Shown: piece after piece, positions 1 to 6,915 of the stretch | Layout: each line of letters starts with the position of its first letter | Position numbering within the stretch: position 1 is the first letter of the stretch | Assembly: GCA_015063655.1 (NCBI GenBank) | Contig: SVTU01000054.1 | Location: forward strand, 1-8,797 | Length of the DNA stretch: 8,797 nucleotides | Reading direction: 5' to 3' | Source: Oscillospiraceae bacterium | GTDB taxonomy: Bacteria > Bacillota > Clostridia > Oscillospirales > CAG-272 | Made by a program: the position numbers and the translations under genes | Notes under the pieces: model-generated | Databases searched by the model: none | What the model was told of the DNA's origin: nothing | The model's input: only the letters and a program-made list of their open reading frames with translations

Positions 1-397
1 GCCCGTACAGACCTTAGGTGATTTTATGGAGGGCAGAGGGGGAAGCGAGCCGAAAAGAATTCTCCCCACGTACCGCCAAGGGGCGGTCACGCTTGCCCGA
101 TTGGATACGCTGTTTCCACAGAGCATTACGAACAATCTGCGGCGAGGCTTTGCCTCGTTTGACAGAAAGCTTACGGGCTTTGCCGTAGCGGACGCCATCC
201 TGACGGGTGTGGAGACAAGAACCAGTGCCCCCGTTCGCATTTTGCGAACGGATGCCTTGACCGCGCTTGGGCACGACCGCATTTATCCGTGCGGAGAAGG
301 GGCAGGATACGCAGGCGGCATCACAAGTGCCGCTGTGGACGGTATCAAAACGGCACTGTCGCTGATGGCACGCTTTGCCCCCTGCAAGGCAGAATAA
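1..397 (+). CDS. C-terminal part of a COG2509-type FAD-dependent oxidoreductase (5' end outside window)
   Basis: The frame is open from base 2 to a TAA at 395-397, giving 131 residues. The ATG at 26 is internal: residues before it (VQTLGDFMEGR) already fit the family. Seen: GVETRTSAPVRI near residues 70-81, and a C-terminal glycine-rich stretch YPCGEGAGYAGGI followed by SAAVDGI near residues 95-115. Known: this pair is typical of the uncharacterised NAD(P)/FAD-dependent dehydrogenase family COG2509, where the last glycine-rich stretch contributes to FAD binding and closes the protein. Substrate and pathway are not known for the family, and the N-terminal Rossmann motif is off the window. It is presumably cytosolic. 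recJ starts 33 bases after its stop with no terminator between, so the two are probably co-transcribed. I am confident of the family but not of a function. Confidence 0.87.
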   Translation, partial: PVQTLGDFMEGRGGSEPKRILPTYRQGAVTLARLDTLFPQSITNNLRRGFASFDRKLTGFAVADAILTGVETRTSAPVRILRTDALTALGHDRIYPCGEGAGYAGGITSAAVDGIKTALSLMARFAPCKAE

Positions 398-415
398 GAG
401 CTTGTAAGAAAAGAT

Positions 416-422
416 AGAAAGG
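416..422 (+). promoter_or_regulatory. Ribosome binding site of recJ (AGAAAGG)
   Basis: AGAAAGG lies 8 bases before the ATG at 431. It is weaker than a full AGGAGG but supports this ATG as the recJ start. Nearly the same element precedes rel at 2655-2662. Confidence 0.55.
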
Positions 423-430
423 CAATACAC

Positions 431-2629
431 ATGGAGCACGTAAATAAGGAAAGGATATGGTCGGAGCGGTTTGAGGATACGCCAAAGGCACAGACGGTAA
501 CGGAAGAGATCGCCCACACGCTGGGCGTTTCGAAGCAGCTTGCCGTGCTGCTGTATAACCGAGGCTACCGCACGGCAGAGGCGGCGGGACGCTTCCTTCG
601 CTTTGAGACGGCAGACTTTTACGATCCGTTCCTTTTGAAAGACGCTGACATCGCCGTAGCACGCATCGACCGTGCCATCGAGAACAAGGAAAAAATATAT
701 ATATACGGTGATTATGATGTGGACGGTGTCACGTCGGTGACCATGCTGTATCTGTACCTGACGGGACGGGGTGCCGACGTTGGCATCAAGATCCCCAAAA
801 GAGACGGCGAGGGCTACGGCGTGTCGGCCGAGGGCATCGATTCCATCGCCGCCGACGGGGCAACGCTTATTATTACCGTGGATACGGGCATTACCGCCCT
901 GGACGAGGTGGCATATGCCGAGAGCCTTGGCGTGGATGTGATCGTGACCGACCACCACGAGTGCCGCCCCGAGCTTCCACCCGCCTGTGCGGTGGTCAAT
1001 CCTCATCGTCCCGACTGCTCGTACCCCTTTTCTGATCTTGCGGGCGTTGGTGTGGTGTTTAAGCTGGTGTGTGCCTGCGAGATGACGCTGTGTCGCAAGC
1101 AGGGTGAGCCTGTGATCAACGGTGTGCGCCGTATTTGCGCTGCGTATGCCGATCTTGCCGCCATCGGCACGATTGCGGACGTTATGCCTCTGACGGATGA
1201 AAACCGACTGATCGTGGGCATGGGTCTGCGCCTCATCGAGCGCACCGAGCGCCCGGGACTTGCCGCCCTGATCGAGGCGGCCTCACCCTCCTCAAAGGAT
1301 GGCTCGGGTGAGACGAAAAAGAGAAAAATATCCTCGGGCTTTATCGGTTTTGGTATCGCCCCCCGCATCAATGCGGCAGGCCGTATCAGCGATGCGGTTC
1401 TGGCGGTGAAGCTCCTGCTTGCCGATGACCCTGCCGAGGCCAAGCGCAGTGCCGATGAGCTTTGTGAGATCAACCGTCGTCGGCAGATCGAGGAGAATAA
1501 GATCGCCGAAGAGGCGTATGATATGATCGAGAGAACCTACGTGCCCGAGCGTGACCGTGTGATCGTGCTGGATCACGACGGCTGGCAGCAGGGCATTATC
1601 GGTATCGTTTCCTCTCGTATTACCGAGAAATACGGCTTGCCGTCCATTCTGATCTCGTACGGTAACGGGGAGAGTGCGGAAAAGGACGGTATGGACCTCG
1701 GCAAGGGCTCGGGGCGCAGTATCAAGGGTATGAACCTTGTAGGGGCGTTGAGCCATTGTGAGGACTTGCTTGAAAAATTTGGCGGCCACGAGCTGGCGGC
1801 AGGTCTTACCATTCGCCGTGCAAACGTAGAGGCGTTCCGTAAGAAGCTGAACGAATATGCGTTACAGAGCCTTGACGAGTCTGCCTTCTGTGTGCACGTG
1901 GAGGCGGATTGCGAGCTGAGCCTTCGGGAGCTTACCTTGCCCTTTGCCGAGGAGCTGCTGTTGCTGGAGCCTTACGGTGTGGGCAATCCCACGCCAAGCT
2001 TTGTATCCCGTGACGTGACCGTACAGCGCATCATGTCCATTGGCGGCGGCAGACACACAAAGCTCATTCTGGAGAAGAGCGGTGTGATGATGAGTGGCAT
2101 GTACTTTGGTGTGAGTGCCTCCGAGCTTTCCTTTGACGTTGGCGACCGCATCGACGTGATGTACCAGGTGGATATCAATGATTACCGAAACGTTCGCACC
2201 GTGCAGATGCTGATTAAGGACGTGCGTGCCTCGGAGAGCTTTGAGAGGAGCATTACCGAGGGTAGGGTCAGATATGAAGAGATCCGCGCGGGGGCAACCT
2301 TTACCGAGCGTGAGGATATTGTGCCCGACCGTGACGATTTTGCAACCGTTTATACAGCCTTGCGCAAGGAATACCGTTGCGGAACGACCGTGATGGATGC
2401 CAAGACCCTGCTTCGCCTGGTCAATCAGGGCGACACACGGCCAATTCCTTACGTTAAGCTTCGGTATATTTTGGAGATCATGAACGAGCTGGAGATCTGC
2501 CGAATCGAGCAGATGGGCAGCGATATCTTCCACTTTGAGATCGAATACAAGGCAGGGAAGACCAATATCGAAAAATCCTCAATTTTGAAAAAGCTGAAGG
2601 GGCGTTGCATCGACCGTACGCACCACTGA
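431..2629 (+). CDS. recJ: RecJ, single-stranded-DNA-specific 5'-3' exonuclease
   Basis: Encodes 732 residues. RecJ degrades single-stranded DNA 5' to 3' in RecF-pathway recombination, base excision and mismatch repair, in the cytoplasm. The DHH phosphoesterase core is complete: YGDYDVDG (92-99) with metal-binding aspartates, TVDTGI (149-154), the DHH triad in TDHHE (173-177), NPH (190-192), GVGVVFKL (205-212) and IGTIADVMPL (245-254). PRINAAGR is at 311-318. The DHHA1 half shows GSGRSI (426-431) and FGGHELAAGLTI (450-461); an OB-fold part follows with YGVGNPTPSF (515-524). Residues about 625-715 match the extra C-terminal domain of Firmicutes RecJ, which explains a length well above the roughly 580 residues of enterobacterial RecJ. 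A hydrophilic Ser/Lys-rich insert sits at about 284-300. The start at 431 has AGAAAGG 8 bases upstream. It is followed after 40 bases by rel, as in Bacillus but without apt. Confidence 0.97.
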   Translation: MEHVNKERIWSERFEDTPKAQTVTEEIAHTLGVSKQLAVLLYNRGYRTAEAAGRFLRFETADFYDPFLLKDADIAVARIDRAIENKEKIYIYGDYDVDGVTSVTMLYLYLTGRGADVGIKIPKRDGEGYGVSAEGIDSIAADGATLIITVDTGITALDEVAYAESLGVDVIVTDHHECRPELPPACAVVNPHRPDCSYPFSDLAGVGVVFKLVCACEMTLCRKQGEPVINGVRRICAAYADLAAIGTIADVMPLTDENRLIVGMGLRLIERTERPGLAALIEAASPSSKDGSGETKKRKISSGFIGFGIAPRINAAGRISDAVLAVKLLLADDPAEAKRSADELCEINRRRQIEENKIAEEAYDMIERTYVPERDRVIVLDHDGWQQGIIGIVSSRITEKYGLPSILISYGNGESAEKDGMDLGKGSGRSIKGMNLVGALSHCEDLLEKFGGHELAAGLTIRRANVEAFRKKLNEYALQSLDESAFCVHVEADCELSLRELTLPFAEELLLLEPYGVGNPTPSFVSRDVTVQRIMSIGGGRHTKLILEKSGVMMSGMYFGVSASELSFDVGDRIDVMYQVDINDYRNVRTVQMLIKDVRASESFERSITEGRVRYEEIRAGATFTEREDIVPDRDDFATVYTALRKEYRCGTTVMDAKTLLRLVNQGDTRPIPYVKLRYILEIMNELEICRIEQMGSDIFHFEIEYKAGKTNIEKSSILKKLKGRCIDRTHH

Positions 2630-2642
2630 GGCAGCGTCTGCC
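2630..2642 (+). other. Small hairpin just after the recJ stop codon
   Basis: GGCAG (2630-2634) and CTGCC (2638-2642) form a perfect 5-bp stem around a CGT loop, directly after the TGA of recJ. No T-run follows, so it is not an intrinsic terminator. It could protect the upstream message end, slow the ribosome, or be chance. An overlapping alternative pairing, GCGT with ACGC (2634-2647), also exists. Confidence 0.3.
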
Positions 2643-2654
2643 CACGCAGGGCAA

Positions 2655-2662
2655 AAGAAAGG
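2655..2662 (+). promoter_or_regulatory. Ribosome binding site of rel (AAGAAAGG)
   Basis: AAGAAAGG ends 7 bases before the ATG at 2670 and fixes the rel start. It shares the core GAAAGG with the recJ site at 416-422. Confidence 0.55.
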
Positions 2663-2669
2663 TTACAGT

Positions 2670-4898
2670 ATGGCATACGAGGCGTATACAGAGTTTTGCA
2701 GGCTTGTGGAGGCCTTGCAGGCAACTTCAAAAAAATACGATATAGATAAAGTGAGACGAGCATACGAGTATGCCTTAAAGCTTCACGAGGGACAGTTTCG
2801 TGTGAGCGGCGAGCCGTATATCTCGCATCCGCTTGAGGTGGCTAAGATCGTGGCGGGGCTGGAGCTTGATACCGATTCCGTGTGTGCCGCCTTACTTCAC
2901 GACACGGTGGAGGATTGCGCCGAGCAGACGGACCTTGGCAAGATATCCTCTCTCTTTGGCGAGGACGTTGCCGTTTTGGTGGATGGCTTGACCAAGATGA
3001 CCGATCTGCAGCTGGAGGATAAGGAGGAGGCCCATATCGAGAATATTCGCAAGATGCTTCTTGCCATGTCTCGGGATATCCGTGTTATCTTTATCAAGCT
3101 GTGCGACCGTCTGCACAATATGCGCACCCTGTCTGTGAAGCCCGACCCCAAGAGACGGTCAACGGCACTGGAGACCATGCAGGTGTATGCTCCCCTGGCG
3201 CACAGACTGGGTATCCAGAAGATCAAGCTGGAGCTGGAAAATCTCGGCTTGTCCTATCTTGATCCCATTGGCTATGAGGAGATCAAGCACTATATTGATG
3301 AAAAATACGGTGAGAACGTCGGCGTGATCGAAAACATACGCTCATTGGTTTCGGAGCGGCTGACGGAAAATGACATTCATTTTACACTGGAGGGGCGCAT
3401 CAAGTCGGTTTACAGCATTTACCGCAAGATGTATAACCAAAACAAGAGTTTTGACGAGATATACGATTTCTATGCCATGCGCATCATTGTGGATACCGAG
3501 CTGGAGTGCTACACGGCACTTGGCTTGATCCATGAGATGTTTAAGTCTATCCCTGGGCGTTTTAAGGATTATATCTCTACGCCTAAGCCCAATTTGTACC
3601 GTTCTCTGCACACGACCGTCATTGGACGTGACGGTATTCCGTTTGAGGTGCAGATCCGCACGTGGGAAATGCACCACGTGGCGGAATACGGCATTGCGGC
3701 GCATTGGAAATATAAGTCAGGCGAAAAGTCCAAGGAAGAGATGGACAAGAAGCTGGAGTGGGTGGCACGCCTGGTTGAGACCGAGGATGCGGCACGTGAC
3801 CCCGACGAGTTCATGAACGCCCTCAAAACCGATATTTTCCACGACGAGGTGTTTGTCTTTACCCCGAAGGGCGACGTTATCGCTCTGCCTCAAGGCTCAA
3901 CCGTGATCGACTTTGCCTATGCCATTCACTCGGGTGTTGGCAACCGCATGGTGGGTGCGAAGATCAACGGCATGATCGTGCCGATCGATACCGCCCCGAA
4001 GAACGGAGAGATCATTGAGATCCTGACCGCATCGTCCTCTAAGGGCCCCAGCCGAGATTGGCTCAATATCGTGAAAACGAGCGAGGCGAGAACCAAGATC
4101 CGAAGCTGGTTCAAGAAGGAGAAGCGATCCGACAATATCGTTACGGGTAAGGCGATCATTGACGGAGAATTTAAGAAATACGGCAGAGCCTATACCGACA
4201 CGCAGCGCAACGACGTGGTAGCGGCGGTTGGCTCGAAGATCGGCTTTATGAGTGCCGATGACCTGTACAATACCCTGGGCTACGGCGGTATTACGCTCTC
4301 TAAGCTGGCCAATAAGCTAAAGGATGAGTTTGAACGCACCGTCAAGGCCCCCGAGCCTGAGATGGCAGCGGAGGAGGCACCCGTGATGCCCGTTGTGACC
4401 AAGGCCCCGCCAAAGAATTTGCGTGCGGGCGGCGGCATCGTGGTGGACGGCGAGCGAGGCTGCTCCGTTAAGTTTGCCCGTTGCTGTAACCCTCTGCCGG
4501 GAGACAGTGTGGTGGGCTTTATCACCAAGGGGTATGGCATTTCGATACACAAGAGCGATTGCCCCAACGTTACGCTTGGCAGGGCCAATCCCGAAAATGC
4601 CTCTCGCTACGTAGAGGCGCATTGGGAAACGGGAGCGGGAAGCGGCACGGACAATGACCTGTACGAGGCACAGATCAAGGTGACGGTCGAGGACCGTATC
4701 GGTATCTTGGCGGCTGTTTCGGTGGCACTCTCGGATATGCGTGTGTTTATTTTGCAGATGAATACGGGCACGTCCGCTCAGGGCCTCAGCTGTATCAATC
4801 TAAAAATCAGTTGTAAGAACGTAGAGCATTATCATTCTATCGTGTCACGCCTCAAGGGGCTTGACGGTGTGATCGACGTGGAACGAGGCTTTATGTAA
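2670..4898 (+). CDS. relA: Bifunctional Rel/SpoT-type (p)ppGpp synthetase and hydrolase
   Basis: Encodes 742 residues with every domain of a long RSH protein, the stringent-response enzyme. It makes (p)ppGpp from ATP and GTP/GDP when uncharged tRNA is in the ribosome, and also hydrolyses it. Hydrolase (HD) domain, about 25-200: H53, HDTVED at 77-82 and CDRLHN at 145-150, the metal-site residues of active hydrolases, so it should be bifunctional like Bacillus RelA and not synthetase-only. Synthetase, about 210-350: YDFYAMR (265-271), GRFKDYI (296-302), KPNLYRSLHTT (306-316), FEVQIRT (325-331), HHVAEYGIAAHW (335-346); D266 and E326 match the catalytic pair. TGS domain about 392-452, helical domain about 455-555, zinc-finger/RIS domain with C605, C606, H627, C631, and ACT domain about 665-742. 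A Pro/Ala/Glu-rich linker lies at about 559-583. An in-frame A7 tract occupies codons 20-22. dtd begins 13 bases downstream, so co-transcription is very likely. Confidence 0.97.
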   Translation: MAYEAYTEFCRLVEALQATSKKYDIDKVRRAYEYALKLHEGQFRVSGEPYISHPLEVAKIVAGLELDTDSVCAALLHDTVEDCAEQTDLGKISSLFGEDVAVLVDGLTKMTDLQLEDKEEAHIENIRKMLLAMSRDIRVIFIKLCDRLHNMRTLSVKPDPKRRSTALETMQVYAPLAHRLGIQKIKLELENLGLSYLDPIGYEEIKHYIDEKYGENVGVIENIRSLVSERLTENDIHFTLEGRIKSVYSIYRKMYNQNKSFDEIYDFYAMRIIVDTELECYTALGLIHEMFKSIPGRFKDYISTPKPNLYRSLHTTVIGRDGIPFEVQIRTWEMHHVAEYGIAAHWKYKSGEKSKEEMDKKLEWVARLVETEDAARDPDEFMNALKTDIFHDEVFVFTPKGDVIALPQGSTVIDFAYAIHSGVGNRMVGAKINGMIVPIDTAPKNGEIIEILTASSSKGPSRDWLNIVKTSEARTKIRSWFKKEKRSDNIVTGKAIIDGEFKKYGRAYTDTQRNDVVAAVGSKIGFMSADDLYNTLGYGGITLSKLANKLKDEFERTVKAPEPEMAAEEAPVMPVVTKAPPKNLRAGGGIVVDGERGCSVKFARCCNPLPGDSVVGFITKGYGISIHKSDCPNVTLGRANPENASRYVEAHWETGAGSGTDNDLYEAQIKVTVEDRIGILAAVSVALSDMRVFILQMNTGTSAQGLSCINLKISCKNVEHYHSIVSRLKGLDGVIDVERGFM

Positions 4899-4904
4899 GG
4901 GAGG
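4897..4904 (+). promoter_or_regulatory. Ribosome binding site of dtd (AAGGGAGG), overlapping the rel stop
   Basis: AAGGGAGG starts inside the rel TAA codon (4896-4898) and ends 7 bases before the dtd ATG at 4912. Ribosomes terminating on rel would uncover or reuse it, which suggests coupled expression. Confidence 0.6.
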
Positions 4905-4911
4905 AAGCGGT

Positions 4912-5385
4912 ATGAAATGTGTGATCCAGAGGGTGAGCCGTGCGTCCGTGTACGTGGACGGTGCGTGTGTCGGCTCGTGCGGGCAGGGGCTTTTGCTGTT
5001 GCTTGGCGTAGCGCAAGAGGACACCGAGGAGGATGCCCGCCTGCTTGCCAAAAAAATTACGGGATTGCGCATTTTTACCGATGAAAACGATAAAATGAAT
5101 CTGTCGGTCAAGGATATCGGCGGAGAGATATTGGCTGTTTCCAATTTCACCCTGATGGCGAATTACAAAAAGGGGAACAGACCCGATTATATGCAGGCCG
5201 CCGCACCAATGCGTGCCGATAAGCTGTATCGGTATTTCGTGTCCTTACTGCGTGCCGAGGTGGCGCACGTGGATACGGGAATATTCGGTGCGCATATGGC
5301 CATCGATATGGTGGCGGACGGACCCGTTACCATTGATATGGAGAGTGGCGTTTTACAGAAAAAGCAAGGAGGGGCAACCATATGA
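4912..5385 (+). CDS. dtd: D-aminoacyl-tRNA deacylase (DTD)
   Basis: Encodes 157 residues. DTD hydrolyses D-amino acids (and Gly mischarged on tRNA-Ala) from tRNA; it is a cytosolic homodimer that proofreads chirality. Seen: the N-terminal signature IQRVSRASVYVDG (5-17), GLLLLLGV (26-33), KMNLSVKDIGGE (61-72), RP (90-91), ETG-type segment DTGIFGAHM (121-129), and the Gly-cisPro motif as GPVT (137-140), which known structures show reaching into the partner subunit's active site. Odd: the motif that is SQFTL in Escherichia coli DTD (77-81) is SNFTL here, and the usual NDGP is ADGP. The C-terminus runs about 12 residues past the usual 145; those last codons contain the hemZ ribosome binding site, and the TGA overlaps the hemZ start. 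The rel-dtd order is conserved in Firmicutes. Family assignment is secure; the motif changes leave activity likely but not proven. Confidence 0.95.
   Translation: MKCVIQRVSRASVYVDGACVGSCGQGLLLLLGVAQEDTEEDARLLAKKITGLRIFTDENDKMNLSVKDIGGEILAVSNFTLMANYKKGNRPDYMQAAAPMRADKLYRYFVSLLRAEVAHVDTGIFGAHMAIDMVADGPVTIDMESGVLQKKQGGATI
5366..5385 (+). promoter_or_regulatory. hemZ ribosome binding site and ATGA overlap with dtd
   Basis: AAGGAGGGG (5366-5374) ends 7 bases before the hemZ ATG at 5382. The ATG and the dtd stop share bases 5382-5385 (ATGA). This decides the hemZ start and indicates translational coupling between dtd and hemZ. Confidence 0.75.
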
Positions 5386-6884
5386 AGATCACCTTGGTTT
5401 CACCCATCAATAAATATTACGTGCAAACGCTGTGTATGATTTTTTTCCCGGGCGAGAAATTTGGCGAGGGAGAAGAGGAAAATGGCGAGACCCCCTCGCT
5501 GTTTTTAAGCACCACCGAGGGAGAGGGCGAGATCACGGCATACGCCCGTGTCAAGCTCCAGGATAAGGAGGTCAGCGTTACCCGCTCTGTGCCGCGTATG
5601 GCGGAGCGTCCCGACGAGCGCACATTAAAGCTTGCCGTTGGCTCGGCGATCCTTGCCTCGTGCGGAGAACTGATCGGCTATCGCCCGTCGTGGGGCATGC
5701 TGATCGGCGTGCGTCCGTCCAAGGTGGCAACCGAGCTGTTGGATACGGGCATCAGCAAGACCCGTGTCAAGAAGATACTGAACACCGATTATCTCGTAAC
5801 GCCCAAGAAGGCGGCATTGGCGGTGGACGTGGCACTCAATGAAAAGCGGATATGCGGCACGCCATCCCCCAAGGATTGCAGCGTTTACATATCCATTCCG
5901 TTTTGTCCCTCACGCTGTACCTATTGCTCCTTTGTGTCCTATACGTCAAAGAGACTGCTTGATCTGATCCCCGAATATCTGGAGCGCTTGCTTCTTGACA
6001 TCGAGTCCAATTTCCGTACCATTCGGGAGCTTGGGCTGAACGTCAAGACCGTCTATATCGGCGGCGGCACACCTACCATTCTATCGGCAGATCAGCTTCG
6101 CCGTCTGCTCTCATGCGTGGCGTCGCTGACCGACGTTTCGGCCCTGGAGGAATATACGTTGGAGTCGGGCCGCCCCGATACCATCACCGCAGAGAAGTTT
6201 GCCGTTGCCAAGGCATACGGCGTGACCCGCGTGTGCGTCAATCCGCAATCGCTGTGCGACGAGGTGCTGTCTGGCATTGGGCGAAATCACACCGTAGAGC
6301 AGTTCTTCCGTGCCTACGAGGTGGCAAGGGAGTCGGGCATTCGTACCGTCAACGTGGATATGATCGCAGGACTGCCTGCCGATACCTTCAAGATCTTTTC
6401 CGCTTCCTTTGACCGTATTCTTGAGCTTCGCCCCGAAAACATCACCATGCATACCTTCTGCGTGAAGAAATCGGCTGAAATATTGCGCCGTAACGCCAAG
6501 GTGTATTCGGTGCGCGGCGGCGATGCGGGAAAATGTGTGGATTATTCGCAGATCAAGGCGATACAAGACGGATATCTGCCATATTATATGTATAGGCAAA
6601 AGAATACCGTGGGAAACTACGAAAACGTCGGCTTCTCTCTTGAGGGACACGAGGGACGTTACAATATTTATATGATGGAGGAGCTTCATTCCATCTTTGC
6701 CGCAGGAGCAGGGGCTGTGACCAAGCTGCTTGACAATGCGGGGCGGGTGGATTGCAAAAAGAACATCGAGAGGCTGTTTCATCAAAAATACCCGTATGAA
6801 TATCTGGGTGAGGACAGAACGGAGGAATTTCGAAGAGCCGCACTCACCTTTTATGCGGAGCATAAGCTGACAGAGGAAGACTGA
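5382..6884 (+). CDS. hemZ: HemZ-family radical SAM protein (coproporphyrinogen III oxidase-like)
   Basis: Encodes 500 residues. The radical SAM domain begins near residue 168: YISIPFC then CPSRCTYC (175-182), where C175, C179 and C182 would bind the 4Fe-4S cluster that cleaves S-adenosylmethionine; YIGGGTPT (225-232) follows. Further HemN/HemZ-type segments are ESGRPDTI (261-268), VNPQSL (286-291), VDMIAGLP (325-332), PYYMYRQKN with NYENVGFS (400-419) and GAGAVTK (442-448). The N-terminal 160 or so residues before the cluster are an extension characteristic of HemZ compared with HemN/HemW. Known: members are annotated as coproporphyrinogen III dehydrogenase (oxygen-independent oxidative decarboxylation to protoporphyrinogen IX), but the activity is far less proven than for HemN, and many Clostridia carry it near rel-dtd without an obvious haem pathway. 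No other haem gene is in this window, so the substrate is open. Cytosolic, oxygen-sensitive. Start fixed by the ATGA overlap with dtd. Confidence 0.92.
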   Translation: MKITLVSPINKYYVQTLCMIFFPGEKFGEGEEENGETPSLFLSTTEGEGEITAYARVKLQDKEVSVTRSVPRMAERPDERTLKLAVGSAILASCGELIGYRPSWGMLIGVRPSKVATELLDTGISKTRVKKILNTDYLVTPKKAALAVDVALNEKRICGTPSPKDCSVYISIPFCPSRCTYCSFVSYTSKRLLDLIPEYLERLLLDIESNFRTIRELGLNVKTVYIGGGTPTILSADQLRRLLSCVASLTDVSALEEYTLESGRPDTITAEKFAVAKAYGVTRVCVNPQSLCDEVLSGIGRNHTVEQFFRAYEVARESGIRTVNVDMIAGLPADTFKIFSASFDRILELRPENITMHTFCVKKSAEILRRNAKVYSVRGGDAGKCVDYSQIKAIQDGYLPYYMYRQKNTVGNYENVGFSLEGHEGRYNIYMMEELHSIFAAGAGAVTKLLDNAGRVDCKKNIERLFHQKYPYEYLGEDRTEEFRRAALTFYAEHKLTEED

Positions 6885-6904
6885 CCTTTTACCGCTATGG
6901 ATAC

Positions 6905-6911
6905 GGAGGTG
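6905..6911 (+). promoter_or_regulatory. Ribosome binding site of the nucleoside kinase (GGAGGTG)
   Basis: GGAGGTG lies just upstream of the ATG at 6916, with 6 bases between GGAGG and the start codon. It is a near-perfect Shine-Dalgarno and argues that the short form of the kinase is the real start, not a missed longer reading frame: the frame is preceded by the hemZ stop at 6882-6884. Confidence 0.7.
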
Positions 6912-6915
6912 CTAT

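Noticed and set aside
26..28. ATG as the start of the first gene
   Set aside because: The frame is open upstream to the window edge and those residues fit the COG2509 family, so this is an internal Met of a truncated gene.
690..706. A6 tract followed by alternating TA in recJ, resembling an internal promoter
   Set aside because: These bases encode the conserved strand leading into the YGDYDVDG motif; there is no -35 element and no gene start nearby to serve.
14..1006. Long open frame of 330 codons on the minus strand, spanning the FAD oxidoreductase end and the recJ start
   Set aside because: It runs antisense across two well-supported genes and the gap between them, shows no recognisable family, and is Cys/His/Arg-rich in the way shadow frames of mid-to-high G+C genes are.
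5050..5056. A7 tract in dtd as a second slippery site
   Set aside because: The phase gives C-AAA-AAA, not a full slippery heptamer, and the Lys-Lys codons fit the family at that place.
6111..6863. Minus-strand open frame of 250 codons inside hemZ
   Set aside because: Fully antisense to a conserved radical SAM gene, with no recognisable motifs; a shadow of the codon bias.
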